Shown here piece after piece: positions 10,076 to 18,723 of a stretch of 64,000 nucleotides of DNA. Position numbers and translations under genes: made by a program. Source of the stretch: Gammaproteobacteria bacterium. Its GTDB lineage: Bacteria; Pseudomonadota; Gammaproteobacteria; Pseudomonadales; Azotimanducaceae. Position 1 is the first letter of the stretch, and every line of letters begins with the position of its first letter. The stretch lies in assembly GCA_007694905.1 (NCBI GenBank), contig REEU01000157.1, forward strand, positions 41,754-105,753, in the 5' to 3' direction. The notes beneath the pieces were generated by a model. That model saw nothing but the letters and a program-made list of their open reading frames with translations, had not been told where the DNA came from and did not search any database.

Positions 10076-11530
10076 ATGACGATCGACTGGAAGGGGTATC
10101 CGGCGGCGGGTTTGTTCGATGAGATGGTGACGCCGGGCGGGCGCATACGGCCAGGCGCGGGAAAGTTGGCATCGACGCTGGCCCGGTTGAGCGACGAGGA
10201 ACTCGCCACCCGCAAGTCGGCTCTGGACCTGTCCATCAAGGAGATGGGCATCACGTTCACGGTCTATACCCAGGAGGAGGGCTCGATCGATCGTGCCTGG
10301 CCGCTGGATCTCATTCCACGGATCATTCGCAAGCGTGAATGGGAGGCCATCGAGAAGGGGCTCATTCAACGTGTGCGTGCGCTCAATCTCTTCATCGACG
10401 ATCTCTATCACGATCAGCGCTGCATTGCGGACGGGGTGTTTCCCGCCTCGCTGCTCGAGAACTCCGTGAACTTCCGCCCCCAGTGCGTCGGCGTCGACCC
10501 CCCTTTGGGTGTCTGGGCCCATATCTGCGGTTCCGACCTGGTCCGGGACGAGAAGGGTACGGTCTATGTGCTGGAGGATAATCTCCGGGTGCCTTCGGGC
10601 GTGTCCTACCTGCTCGAGAACCGGCTGGTCATGAAGCGGGTGCTGCCGGAACTGTTCGAGGATTACACGATCAGGCCTGTGGATGATTATCCGTCTCAGC
10701 TCTTCGACACCCTGGCAGCCCTGTCGCCGCGCCCGGCGACCCATCCTGAGGTGGTGATCCTGACCCCGGGCATCTACAACTCGGCCTATTTCGAGCACTC
10801 CTATCTGGCCCAGCAGATGGGTTGCGAGCTGGTCCAGGGTGATGATCTGGTGGTCGACGCCGACGACTGCGTCTACATGCACACCACCCGCGGTCGCGCC
10901 CGGGTCGACGTGATCTATCGCCGTATCGATGATCTCTTTCTGGATCCTGAAGTGTTCAACAAGGATTCCGCGCTGGGTGTTCCCGGCCTGATGCGTGCCT
11001 GGAAGGCCGGCAACGTAGCACTCGCCAACGCGCCGGGGGCGGGGGTCGCCGATGACAAAGCGGTCTACACCTTCGTGCCTGATCTGATCCAGTATTATCT
11101 GGGCGAGAAGGCCATCCTGCCGAACGTGCCGAGCTACGTCTGCGAACGCAAAGAGGACAAGGCGTACGTTCTCGACAACCTGGACAAGCTGGTGGTGAAA
11201 CCCGCCAACGAGTCCGGCGGCTACGGTATGCTGATGGGCCCGAAGGCCAGCAAAAAAGAACTGGCGGAGTTCGAGCAGCTGGTGCGCAAGAATCCGCGCA
11301 ATTACATCGCGCAGCCGATGCTGACGCTGTCCACCGTCCCGACGCTGATCGGCTCCAGCGTAGAACCGCGTCATGTGGATCTGCGGCCCTTCATCCTCTC
11401 CAGCGATCGTCATGCCGTCACCATGGGCGGGCTGACGCGGGTCGCCCTGCGCAAGGGGTCCCTGGTGGTGAATTCCTCTCAGGGGGGCGGCAGCAAGGAC
11501 ACCTGGGTGGTCGACGAGGAGGGCAGCTGA
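10076..11530 (+). CDS. Circularly permuted type 2 ATP-grasp protein
   Basis: A 484-residue stand-alone ATP-grasp protein of the DUF404/DUF407 type. Visible family segments are PLDLIPRIIRKREWEAIEKG, LEDNLRVPSGVSYLLENR, YFEHSYLAQQMGCELVQGDDL and the glycine-rich nucleotide loop VVKPANESGGYGMLMG. Late segments include SVEPRHVDLRPF and SSQGGGSKDTWV. Unlike the fused copy at 6535 it keeps the canonical Lys-Pro/GGYG loop, so it is the better candidate for an active ligase. The start at ATG 10076 follows GGAG near 10067. Its TGA overlaps the ATG of the alpha-E gene (TGATG), which implies translational coupling and probably a 1:1 complex. Confidence 0.93.
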   Translation: MTIDWKGYPAAGLFDEMVTPGGRIRPGAGKLASTLARLSDEELATRKSALDLSIKEMGITFTVYTQEEGSIDRAWPLDLIPRIIRKREWEAIEKGLIQRVRALNLFIDDLYHDQRCIADGVFPASLLENSVNFRPQCVGVDPPLGVWAHICGSDLVRDEKGTVYVLEDNLRVPSGVSYLLENRLVMKRVLPELFEDYTIRPVDDYPSQLFDTLAALSPRPATHPEVVILTPGIYNSAYFEHSYLAQQMGCELVQGDDLVVDADDCVYMHTTRGRARVDVIYRRIDDLFLDPEVFNKDSALGVPGLMRAWKAGNVALANAPGAGVADDKAVYTFVPDLIQYYLGEKAILPNVPSYVCERKEDKAYVLDNLDKLVVKPANESGGYGMLMGPKASKKELAEFEQLVRKNPRNYIAQPMLTLSTVPTLIGSSVEPRHVDLRPFILSSDRHAVTMGGLTRVALRKGSLVVNSSQGGGSKDTWVVDEEGS

Positions 11531-12498
11531 TGCTGGCACGGGTCGCAGGCAACATGTACTGGATGGCTCGCTATCTGGAGCGGGCCGAGGACGTGGCGCG
11601 GCTGATCAACGTCAATGCCAATCTGCTGCTGGACCTGCCGCGCGGCATCGCGCCAGGATGGCGGCCGTTGGTCACGATCATGGGTGCGGATACCGCCTTC
11701 GCAGACAAGCATGGCGATGCGGCTGACGAGACCAAAGTGCTGCGTTTCCTGATCGCAGAGCGTGACCATTCCCAGTCCATTCTCGCGACCATCGGCAGCG
11801 CGCGGGAGAACGCGCGCACGTTCCGTGATGCCATCCCAAGGGAAGCTTGGGAAGAGATCAACGGCCTGTACCACTTCACCCGGGATCAGCTGCAGGCAGG
11901 CTTGTCCAAGCGCGGTCGTTTCGGCTACCTCAAGGAGATCATCCGGCGCAGCCAGACCGTGACCGGTCTGCTGGCCGGCTGCATGAACCAGGACGAAGGC
12001 TATTCGTTCCTCCAGATCGGCCGCAAACTCGAGCGTGCGGACATGACCACCCGCATCCTCGATGTGCGCACGGCCAGTCTCATCAGTGGTGACGTCGGAG
12101 ACCTGCGACCCTTCGATAACATTCAGTGGATGAGCGTGTTGAAGTCACTGACCGGCTATCAGATGTATCGACTCGAGATGCAGGTTCGCGTTCAGCGCGA
12201 CGACGTACTGCGCTTTCTGCTGCGTTCCCGGCGTTTCCCGCGCGCGGTGCTGCGTTGCCTGGACGAAGTCGGGGCATGCGTCGAGGAGCTTGGCGGCGGC
12301 GAGCGTCCTCTGCGGGTCATTCTGCGGCTGCAGCGGAGCCTCGAGGATCTGGACGTCTCGACGCTGTCCCAGGACGCGGTGCATGAGCTCATCGATGGTC
12401 TGCAGATCGGGTTCAACGATGTCCACGCGGCCCTCGAGGAGACCTACTTCATGAGTTCCCGCGTAAGCGTGCCGGACGCGGCATCGAGTGCGGCGTAG
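11530..12498 (+). CDS. Alpha-E domain protein (ATP-grasp partner)
   Basis: A 322-residue all-helical protein of the alpha-E (DUF403) family. The signature N-terminus MLARVAGNMYWMARYLERAEDVARLINV is present (positions 11530-11613), as is the internal SFLQIGRKLERADMTTRILDV segment (written here as a family landmark, not a catalytic motif). Alpha-E proteins are nearly always encoded with circularly permuted ATP-grasp ligases and are thought to be structural partners or peptide-binding modules; no activity is established. The start codon overlaps the stop of the ATP-grasp gene. It is the last gene of the cluster; the convergent CbpM gene lies 20 bases on. It corresponds to the C-terminal half of the fusion protein at 6535. 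Confidence 0.92.
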   Translation: MLARVAGNMYWMARYLERAEDVARLINVNANLLLDLPRGIAPGWRPLVTIMGADTAFADKHGDAADETKVLRFLIAERDHSQSILATIGSARENARTFRDAIPREAWEEINGLYHFTRDQLQAGLSKRGRFGYLKEIIRRSQTVTGLLAGCMNQDEGYSFLQIGRKLERADMTTRILDVRTASLISGDVGDLRPFDNIQWMSVLKSLTGYQMYRLEMQVRVQRDDVLRFLLRSRRFPRAVLRCLDEVGACVEELGGGERPLRVILRLQRSLEDLDVSTLSQDAVHELIDGLQIGFNDVHAALEETYFMSSRVSVPDAASSAA

Positions 12499-12518
12499 GC
12501 AGCCGGACTGCCGCTGAT

Positions 12519-12833
12519 TCAACGACCGAGGAGGGTCTCGAGGTCCTTGACCCGGCGCCGCAGGTAGTGGACCTCGTCGAGGAGTTCCAGGGTCAGGGAC
12601 AGTGCGGCCGTGTTCAGCTCCAGATCCTGCTGCAGACGCAGCGCGCGTCGTGTCCGCCCCAGCTCCAAGCCGCTGAAGCGCCAGCGTTCGGGTTCGAGGC
12701 CCTGGGGCTCGAGCACTCCGTGCTCCACCAGCTCGATCACCAAGGCCCGAGGTAGGCCACAAGCGTGGCAGAGCTCCTCCAGAGTGAAGGGCCCGCTGTG
12801 TTCCAGCACGACGCCGATGTGCACCTCTTTCAT
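12519..12833 (-). CDS. cbpM: Chaperone modulator CbpM
   Basis: A 104-residue MerR-like winged-helix protein ([28 protein letters not shown]) with a C-terminal helical stretch ending [14 protein letters not shown]. CbpM binds the J-domain of CbpA and blocks its stimulation of DnaK. The gene overlaps the upstream cbpA stop by four bases (ATGA, 12830-12833), the usual arrangement, and probably shares its promoter. Length and architecture match the family. Confidence 0.93.
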   Translation of the reverse strand: MKEVHIGVVLEHSGPFTLEELCHACGLPRALVIELVEHGVLEPQGLEPERWRFSGLELGRTRRALRLQQDLELNTAALSLTLELLDEVHYLRRRVKDLETLLGR

Positions 12834-13756
12834 TGGTTCGCCTCCCGGGCATCGAAGCTCGATGCTTTGGCCAACTCCTCGTAGAGCTCACGTTCCTTCG
12901 CCGAAAGCTGCTTCGGCACCGTGATCTCGAACTCCAGAAACTGATCGCCCGGAGGCTTGCCTGGGAGACCCCGGCCCCGCAGACGCAGGCGGCTGCCGGT
13001 ACTGGTTCCTGCGGGAACCTTGACGCTGACGCGGCCCCCGAGCGTATCGACCTGGATGCTGGCGCCGAGGGCAGCCTCCCAGGGTGCGATGGGGACGCGC
13101 ATCGTCAGATCGCGACCGTCCACGGCGTAGCGCGGGTGCGGCACAAGCTGGATTTCCACGTAGAGATCGCCGCGCCCGCGTGGGCTGCCTGCACCTTGGC
13201 CCTGCAGTCGGATCTGCTGGCCATCGGTGACGCCTGCCGGGATCTTGACTCTCAGGTTGCGCGGCTGGCGCTGCATGCGGCCCTGGGCGTCCACTTCTGG
13301 GATGCTGACGTTGAGCGTCTGTTCGGATCCGACGAAGGACTCCTCGAGCGTGATGGGCAGGCGCACTTGGAGGTCCCGTCCCGCGTCCGCGAAGCCTGCA
13401 TCTGCGAACCCGCCCTTGAACCCGCCGCCGCCGAACATGCTGCGAAAGAATTCGCTGAAACCTGCGGCGTCACCCATGCCGCCTGCGTCGAAACCGTCAC
13501 TGCCGAATCCGCCACCCTGACCGCGACCGGCGAAGGGGTCGCCGCCCTTGCGAAACGCATCGTAGGCGGCCCGCTTCTCGTCGTCGCCGAGCACCTCCCA
13601 GGCTTCGGCCACCTCCTTGAATCGCTCCTCAGCCTCCGCTTCGTCGCTGACGTCCGGATGATAGCGTCGGGCAAGCTTGCGGTAGGCCCGCTTGATCTCC
13701 TCGGTGGGAGCATCCTCCGCGACGCCGAGGGTCCCGTAGTAATCCTTGCTGTCCAT
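12830..13756 (-). CDS. cbpA: DnaJ-class co-chaperone CbpA
   Basis: A 308-residue type II J-protein. The J-domain is at residues 5-70 with the HPD motif at 33-35. A glycine/phenylalanine-rich linker follows ([14 protein letters not shown] and similar), then two C-terminal peptide-binding domains ([16 protein letters not shown] onward). The DnaJ zinc-finger cysteines are absent, as in CbpA. It should activate DnaK ATP hydrolysis and deliver non-native clients in the cytoplasm. It is co-transcribed with cbpM and divergent from acnA. A sigma-32-like promoter is visible at 13826-13854, consistent with heat-shock control. Confidence 0.95.
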   Translation of the reverse strand: MDSKDYYGTLGVAEDAPTEEIKRAYRKLARRYHPDVSDEAEAEERFKEVAEAWEVLGDDEKRAAYDAFRKGGDPFAGRGQGGGFGSDGFDAGGMGDAAGFSEFFRSMFGGGGFKGGFADAGFADAGRDLQVRLPITLEESFVGSEQTLNVSIPEVDAQGRMQRQPRNLRVKIPAGVTDGQQIRLQGQGAGSPRGRGDLYVEIQLVPHPRYAVDGRDLTMRVPIAPWEAALGASIQVDTLGGRVSVKVPAGTSTGSRLRLRGRGLPGKPPGDQFLEFEITVPKQLSAKERELYEELAKASSFDAREANQ

Positions 13757-13825
13757 GAACGCCGATGCCCCTGGAGGAATGGCTTTGTGCGATCGGTCCC
13801 GGCTGCCCGGGCTCCTGTTGTTGAG

Positions 13826-13854
13826 ATAGTGGGTTCGATCCCACGGAAATCAAG
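13826..13854 (-). promoter_or_regulatory. Candidate sigma-32 (heat-shock) promoter for cbpA-cbpM
   Basis: On the minus strand the -35-like CTTGATT (13854-13848) and -10-like CCCACTAT (13833-13826) are separated by 14 bases. This resembles the sigma-32 pattern CTTGAAA-N13/14-CCCCATNT, about 70 bases before the cbpA ATG. Regulation of cbpA by heat shock would fit its role. It is inferred from a motif match only. Confidence 0.45.
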
Positions 13855-13885
13855 CGCTTCCCACCATGACCGGATGCCGTTCATG

Positions 13886-13914
13886 TTGAGTTGCAGCGCT
13901 GCTGGCGGCACAAT
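13886..13914 (+). promoter_or_regulatory. Candidate sigma-70 promoter for acnA
   Basis: TTGAGT (13886-13891) and CACAAT (13909-13914) are spaced by 17 bases. Each matches four of six consensus positions. Transcription would start near 13921 and give a leader of roughly 80 bases before the acnA ATG at 14003. It is back to back with the cbpA promoter. Confidence 0.4.
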
Positions 13915-14002
13915 TCGGCCCCCGAACGGCCGCCCCACCGTTCATCGAACGATTGCGACCGGCAGCTGCAGCGCCGCGCGCTCAACAGGAGACGTTCCGA
14001 TC

Positions 14003-16684
14003 ATGAGCCAGACGCCAAGGGATACCCTGAAGACCCGCCGTACCCTCACTGCCAACGGCAAGGAGTACGACTACTTCAGTCTGCCGGCTGCACAGGAGGC
14101 CGGTATCGGAGACCTCAGCCGTCTGCCGCGATCCCTGAAGATCCTGCTCGAAAACCTCCTGCGTTTCGAAGATGGAAGCACGGTGACCACAGAAGACATC
14201 GAGGTGCTCGGGAAGTGGACAGAGTCTTCGCCTGAGCGGGAAATCGCCTATCGGCCCGCCCGTGTGCTCATGCAGGACTTCACTGGCGTCCCCGGGGTGG
14301 CTGATCTCGCGGCCATGCGGGAAGCGGTAAAGGCCGCCGGTCGCGATCCGGCCGTGATCAATCCGCTGGTCCCGGTGGATCTGGTCATCGATCACTCCGT
14401 CATGGTCGACGAGTACGGTTCGGCGAAGTCCTTCGCAGCGAACGTCGAGATCGAGATGGAGCGCAATGCGGAACGGTATCGGTTCCTGCGCTGGGGTCAG
14501 AAGGCGTTCGACAACTTCCGGGTGGTGCCGCCGGGTACGGGAATATGCCACCAGGTTAATCTGGAGTACTTGGCGAAGGGCGTCTGGTCCGCGGAGCAGA
14601 ACGGCCGCACCTTGGCCTACCCTGATACTCTCGTAGGGACCGACAGCCACACCACCATGATCAACGGTCTCGGCGTGCTCGGTTGGGGCGTGGGTGGAAT
14701 CGAAGCAGAGGCGGCGATGCTGGGGCAGCCGGTCTCCATGCTGATTCCGGAAGTGATCGGGTTCGAGGTGACAGGTGAGCTCAAGGATGGGATGACGGCC
14801 ACCGATCTGGTACTGACTGTCACCCAGATGCTGCGCTCGAAGGGTGTCGTCGGAAAGTTCGTCGAGTTCTACGGCGATGGTCTCGATCATCTGTCGCTGG
14901 CGGACCGCGCCACGATCGCCAATATGGCGCCTGAATACGGTGCCACTTGCGGCTTTTTCCCCATAGACGCCGAGACCGTCAACTATCTCAAGCTGTCTGG
15001 GCGCGATGAAGATACCGTAGCGCTGGTCGAAGCTTATTGCCGGGCACAGGGCATGTGGCGGGAAGCAGGGGATCCGGCACCGATTTTTGCCGATTCCCTG
15101 CGTCTGGACCTGTCCAGCGTCGTGCCCAGCCTCGCGGGTCCGAAGCGACCCCAGGACCGCGTGCCGATGGACCAGCTCGGCAAGGCGTTCCAGGAAGCAC
15201 TCGAACTGGATGGCAAAGCGGGTGACGCAGACCGCCGCGTAGCGGTGAAGGGGTCGAACCACGATCTTGGTCACGGTGACGTCGTGATTGCTGCCATCAC
15301 GTCCTGCACCAACACCTCCAATCCTGCTGTGATGCTGGGTGCCGGGCTCGTAGCCAAGAAGGCCCTGGCACGCGGGCTCAGTGTGAAGCCCTGGGTGAAA
15401 ACGTCGCTGGCGCCAGGATCAAAGGTCGTCACCGAGTACCTCAGCAAGTCCGGCCTGCAGGAATCCCTGGATGGCCTTGGCTTCAATCTGGTCGGCTATG
15501 GTTGCACGACGTGTATCGGCAACTCTGGGCCGCTGGCAGCGCCCATCGAGGAGGCCATCGAGAGCAACAAGCTGGTGGTCAGCTCCGTACTGTCGGGCAA
15601 TCGCAACTTCGAGGGCCGCGTGCACCAGCTGGTGCGTGCGAACTGGCTGGCGTCGCCGCCGCTGGTGGTCGCGTTTGCGATCGCCGGCACCACCCGGATC
15701 GATCTGAGCAGCGAGCCCCTCGGCAAGGATCATGACGGCAAGGACGTGTTCCTCGCCGATATCTGGCCGAGCACGGCAGAGGTGAAGGACGCTGTTGCCA
15801 AGGTGGATGCGGAGATGTTCCGCAGTCAGTACGCGGACGTGTTCTCCGGCGATGCCACCTGGCAGGCCATCAACGTATCGGATTCGAAGACCTACGAGTG
15901 GGACGACTCCACCTACATCAAGTCGCCTCCGTTCTTTTCCTCCATCGGCGCAGTCGATCAAACCGAATCGGTACAGGGTGCGAGCATCCTGGCGCTGCTT
16001 GGCGACTCGGTCACCACTGACCACATTTCGCCCGCCGGCGCGATCAAGGCGGACAGTCCGGCCGGCCGCTACCTGCAGGAGCATGGCGTCAAGCCTGACG
16101 ACTTCAATTCCTATGGGTCACGGCGCGGGAACCACGAAGTGATGATGCGCGGAACCTTTGCCAATACCCGGATCCGCAACGAGATGGTTCCCGGGGTGGA
16201 AGGGGGCTTCACGCTGCACGTTCCCAGTGGTGAACAGATGGCTATCTACGATGCGGCGATGAAGTATCAGGAGGACGATACGCCACTGGTCGTGATCGCA
16301 GGCAAGGAGTACGGCACGGGCTCCTCCAGGGACTGGGCGGCGAAGGGCACCTACCTGCTTGGTGTGAAAGCTGTCATCGCAGAGAGCTTCGAACGCATTC
16401 ACCGCTCCAACCTGATCGGCATGGGTGTGCTGCCATTGCAGTTCGCCGATGGTGAGAGCCGGGAGTCCCTGAAGCTGGATGGATCCGAGTCCATCGACGT
16501 TCTGCCTGCCGAAGGCGGTCTCCATCCGGGCCAGACCATGAAGATCAGGATCAACCGCAAGGATGGCAAGGCAGAGGAAGCGGAAGTCACCAGTCGCCTG
16601 GATACGGAGAACGAGATCGCCTACTTCAAGAGCGGTGGGATTCTGACCTACGTACTCAACGATCTGGTGAACCGCGCGGCCTGA
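14003..16684 (+). CDS. acnA: Aconitate hydratase AcnA
   Basis: An 893-residue aconitase that interconverts citrate and isocitrate in the TCA cycle. ATG 14003 is the start: AGGAG lies at 13987-13991 and the N-terminus [15 protein letters not shown] is normal. The open frame extends some 390 codons further upstream, but that part is antisense to cbpA/cbpM. The three [4Fe-4S] ligands are Cys435 (SCTNTSNP), Cys501 and Cys504 ([10 protein letters not shown]), the numbering I recall for E. coli AcnA, and total length (891 in E. coli) fits. The C-terminal swivel domain carries [15 protein letters not shown]. Like other AcnA proteins it may act as an iron-regulatory RNA-binding protein when the cluster is lost. 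It is followed by an unrelated sulfatase gene 42 bases on. Confidence 0.97.
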   Translation: MSQTPRDTLKTRRTLTANGKEYDYFSLPAAQEAGIGDLSRLPRSLKILLENLLRFEDGSTVTTEDIEVLGKWTESSPEREIAYRPARVLMQDFTGVPGVADLAAMREAVKAAGRDPAVINPLVPVDLVIDHSVMVDEYGSAKSFAANVEIEMERNAERYRFLRWGQKAFDNFRVVPPGTGICHQVNLEYLAKGVWSAEQNGRTLAYPDTLVGTDSHTTMINGLGVLGWGVGGIEAEAAMLGQPVSMLIPEVIGFEVTGELKDGMTATDLVLTVTQMLRSKGVVGKFVEFYGDGLDHLSLADRATIANMAPEYGATCGFFPIDAETVNYLKLSGRDEDTVALVEAYCRAQGMWREAGDPAPIFADSLRLDLSSVVPSLAGPKRPQDRVPMDQLGKAFQEALELDGKAGDADRRVAVKGSNHDLGHGDVVIAAITSCTNTSNPAVMLGAGLVAKKALARGLSVKPWVKTSLAPGSKVVTEYLSKSGLQESLDGLGFNLVGYGCTTCIGNSGPLAAPIEEAIESNKLVVSSVLSGNRNFEGRVHQLVRANWLASPPLVVAFAIAGTTRIDLSSEPLGKDHDGKDVFLADIWPSTAEVKDAVAKVDAEMFRSQYADVFSGDATWQAINVSDSKTYEWDDSTYIKSPPFFSSIGAVDQTESVQGASILALLGDSVTTDHISPAGAIKADSPAGRYLQEHGVKPDDFNSYGSRRGNHEVMMRGTFANTRIRNEMVPGVEGGFTLHVPSGEQMAIYDAAMKYQEDDTPLVVIAGKEYGTGSSRDWAAKGTYLLGVKAVIAESFERIHRSNLIGMGVLPLQFADGESRESLKLDGSESIDVLPAEGGLHPGQTMKIRINRKDGKAEEAEVTSRLDTENEIAYFKSGGILTYVLNDLVNRAA

Positions 16685-16726
16685 TCCGCGCTCCCGGCGC
16701 GCACGGATCGCTGTCGGAGAGAAGTC

Positions 16727-18268
16727 ATGGGGCGTCGCCGCAATGTCTTGCTGATTACCGTCGACCAGTGGCGCGGTGACTGCCTGTCCAGACTCGGTCA
16801 TCCGCTGGTGCAGACTCCGCACCTCGATGCCCTCGCTGATGACTCGGTCCAGTTCGCCGCGCACTACTGCAATGCGGTGCCCTGCGGTCCCAGCAGGGCA
16901 TCGATCCATACCGGGATGTACCTGGCCAACCATCGCAGCGGGACCAACGGCACGCCACTGGATCGTCGCTTTACCAACTGGGCTATCGAGGCGCAGCGCG
17001 CGGGCTACGCCCCGGCGCTGTTCGGCTATACCCACACTGCCCGGGATCCGCGGGAGTTCGATGCGGATCATCCCTACATGCGCACCGACGAGGGGCCGCT
17101 GCCGGGGATGGATCACGTGCTGCCCATGGGCACGGATTGCAGTGTCTGGCGCAACTGGCTGGCGGGGTTGGGCTATGCGGATCTGCCCGAGGATGCTCAA
17201 TTCACGTTCCTGATGCGGGACGAGGATCCGCGCTGGCAGGCCGCGGGGCAGCCGCGTCCGCTGAAGTTTCCCGCCGAACACTCGGACACGTGGTTCACGG
17301 TGGACTGTCTGCTGGAGTGGCTCGAGAGGCAGGAGAAAGGTGGCCTGGCCGGCTCCGCGCCGGGCTGGATGGCGCATCTGTCCCTGATCCGGCCCCACCC
17401 GCCGTGGATCGCTCCGGTTCCCTACAACACGCGCTACGACGTTGCGGATCTGCCTGCGCCGGCGCGCGCGGCCAGCGTCGCGGAGGAGGGTGCACAGCAC
17501 CCCTGGCTGGCCTGGCACCTGTCCGGGCCGCGCAATGCCGCACACGATGATCCGTTGCGTCACGGACTACTGCAGGCAAGCTACTACGGGCTCATGAGCG
17601 AGGTGGACGACAACCTGGGGCGCCTGTTCGCGTTCATGAAGGAGCAGGGGAGCTGGGAGGACACGCTCATCATCCTCACTTCCGATCACGGTGAGCAGAT
17701 GGGTGACCACTGGCTGCTCGGCAAGGCCGGCTACTTCGAGCAGTCCTATCACGTTCCCATGTTCGTTCGCGATCCAGAATCCCGGGCAAACGCCACGCGG
17801 GGGCGTCTGGTGGAGCAGTTCAGCGAACATGTCGACATCCTGCCGACGCTGCTGGAATGGATCGACGTGCCGCAGCCGCGGCAGGCCGATGGTCGCTCAC
17901 TGCTCCCTTGGCTGCATGCCGCGGGCGATCCCGCCGACTGGCGCGACGCAGTGCATTGGGAGTACGACTTCCGGGACCCCATCAGTGGCGCTGCGGAGCA
18001 GGCGCTCGGGCTCGACATGGAGCTCTGTCATCTCGCCGTTCGGCGGGAGCGCCGCTGGAAATACGTGCACTTCGCGGGCCTGCCGCCGCTGCTTTTCGAT
18101 CTCGAGGCTGACCCGGGAGAAGCGGTCGATCTCAGTGGTGATCCGGGAGCCTCCGCGGCGCTCTCCGAGCAGGCCAGGCGCCTGCTATCCTGGCGCATGC
18201 GCTGTGGCGATCGCAGCCTCAACCACATGCGAATTTCGCGCAGTCGGGGGCTCGTGACGGCGGGCTGA
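16727..18268 (+). CDS. Sulfatase-superfamily hydrolase, phosphonate monoester hydrolase type
   Basis: A 513-residue type I sulfatase-fold enzyme. The nucleophile motif CGPSR begins at Cys53; this Cys should be converted to formylglycine by a separate maturase not seen in the window. Metal ligands include Asp13 in TVDQW and Asp320/His321 in TSDHGEQMGDHWLLGK. Overall sequence, including HYCNAVPCGPSRASIHTGMY, LSLIRPHPPWIAPVPYNTRY and the tail YDFRDP/KYVHFAGLPPLLFDLE, follows phosphonate monoester hydrolases, promiscuous phospho/phosphono-diesterases with some sulfatase activity. No signal peptide, so cytoplasmic. AGAGAAG precedes the ATG. A plain arylsulfatase is the alternative; the physiological substrate is unknown. 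Confidence 0.9.
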   Translation: MGRRRNVLLITVDQWRGDCLSRLGHPLVQTPHLDALADDSVQFAAHYCNAVPCGPSRASIHTGMYLANHRSGTNGTPLDRRFTNWAIEAQRAGYAPALFGYTHTARDPREFDADHPYMRTDEGPLPGMDHVLPMGTDCSVWRNWLAGLGYADLPEDAQFTFLMRDEDPRWQAAGQPRPLKFPAEHSDTWFTVDCLLEWLERQEKGGLAGSAPGWMAHLSLIRPHPPWIAPVPYNTRYDVADLPAPARAASVAEEGAQHPWLAWHLSGPRNAAHDDPLRHGLLQASYYGLMSEVDDNLGRLFAFMKEQGSWEDTLIILTSDHGEQMGDHWLLGKAGYFEQSYHVPMFVRDPESRANATRGRLVEQFSEHVDILPTLLEWIDVPQPRQADGRSLLPWLHAAGDPADWRDAVHWEYDFRDPISGAAEQALGLDMELCHLAVRRERRWKYVHFAGLPPLLFDLEADPGEAVDLSGDPGASAALSEQARRLLSWRMRCGDRSLNHMRISRSRGLVTAG

Positions 18269-18318
18269 GCAGGACAGGTGCGGTCCGCACTCGGAACGAG
18301 GCAGCAAGGAGATGAACG

Positions 18319-18717
18319 ATGCTTGATATAGGTGATGGAGGTGGCGGTCGCCAGGGCCGCAACGTGCTTGGTGGGGATCTGCTGCCCTGCTCGCTGAACC
18401 CGGTAACCGGTTACTTTCGTGACGGTTGCTGCAACACGGATCCGACGGATCTCGGCCTGCACGTCGTGTGTTGCCGGGTCACGGAGACGTTTCTCGAATT
18501 CTCCAGATCGAAGGGCAACGATCTCTCCACGCCGATGCCCGAGTACGCCTTTCCCGGTCTGAAGGAAGGGGATCAGTGGTGTTTGTGCGCAGCGCGTTGG
18601 GTCGAAGCCTGGCGGGCTGGGGCGGCTCCCAAAGTGGTGCTGTCAGCGACCCACGAGCGGGCATTGGAGCTCATTCCTCTGGCGTTGCTGCAGGAATTCG
18701 CCATCGATCTGCATTGA
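18319..18717 (+). CDS. DUF2237 family protein
   Basis: A 132-residue protein matching DUF2237: GRNVLGGDLLPCSLNPVTGY, RDGCCNTDPTDLGLHVVCC, FLEFSRSKGNDLSTPMPEY and GLKEGDQWCLCAARWVEAW. It has seven cysteines, several in the conserved CC and CLCA positions, which suggests metal or redox chemistry, but no function is established for the family. AAGGAG at 18306-18311 fixes ATG 18319 (7-base spacing) and excludes the ATG at 18312. It may be co-transcribed with the sulfatase 50 bases upstream. It converges with the MFS transporter gene. Confidence 0.9.
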   Translation: MLDIGDGGGGRQGRNVLGGDLLPCSLNPVTGYFRDGCCNTDPTDLGLHVVCCRVTETFLEFSRSKGNDLSTPMPEYAFPGLKEGDQWCLCAARWVEAWRAGAAPKVVLSATHERALELIPLALLQEFAIDLH

Positions 18718-18723
18718 TCATGC

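Noticed and set aside
9998..11539. 513-codon minus-strand frame opposite the ATP-grasp gene
   Set aside because: Shadow of the plus-strand ATP-grasp gene, which carries the family motifs.
13829..13844. tRNA T-arm-like GTGGGTTCGATCCCAC, possible att remnant
   Set aside because: The loop is one base too short for a T-arm, no other tRNA arms can be built around it, and no integrase is nearby. It overlaps the putative cbpA promoter.
12833..14002. Open reading frame running into acnA from upstream (about 390 extra codons)
   Set aside because: It is the antisense of cbpA/cbpM. The acnA ribosome site and normal N-terminus place the start at 14003.
18278..18290. Palindrome GTGCGG-T-CCGCAC before the DUF2237 gene
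   Set aside because: Short, GC-rich, with no T-run and no regulator nearby. It could be an operator or chance, so it is not listed as a feature.
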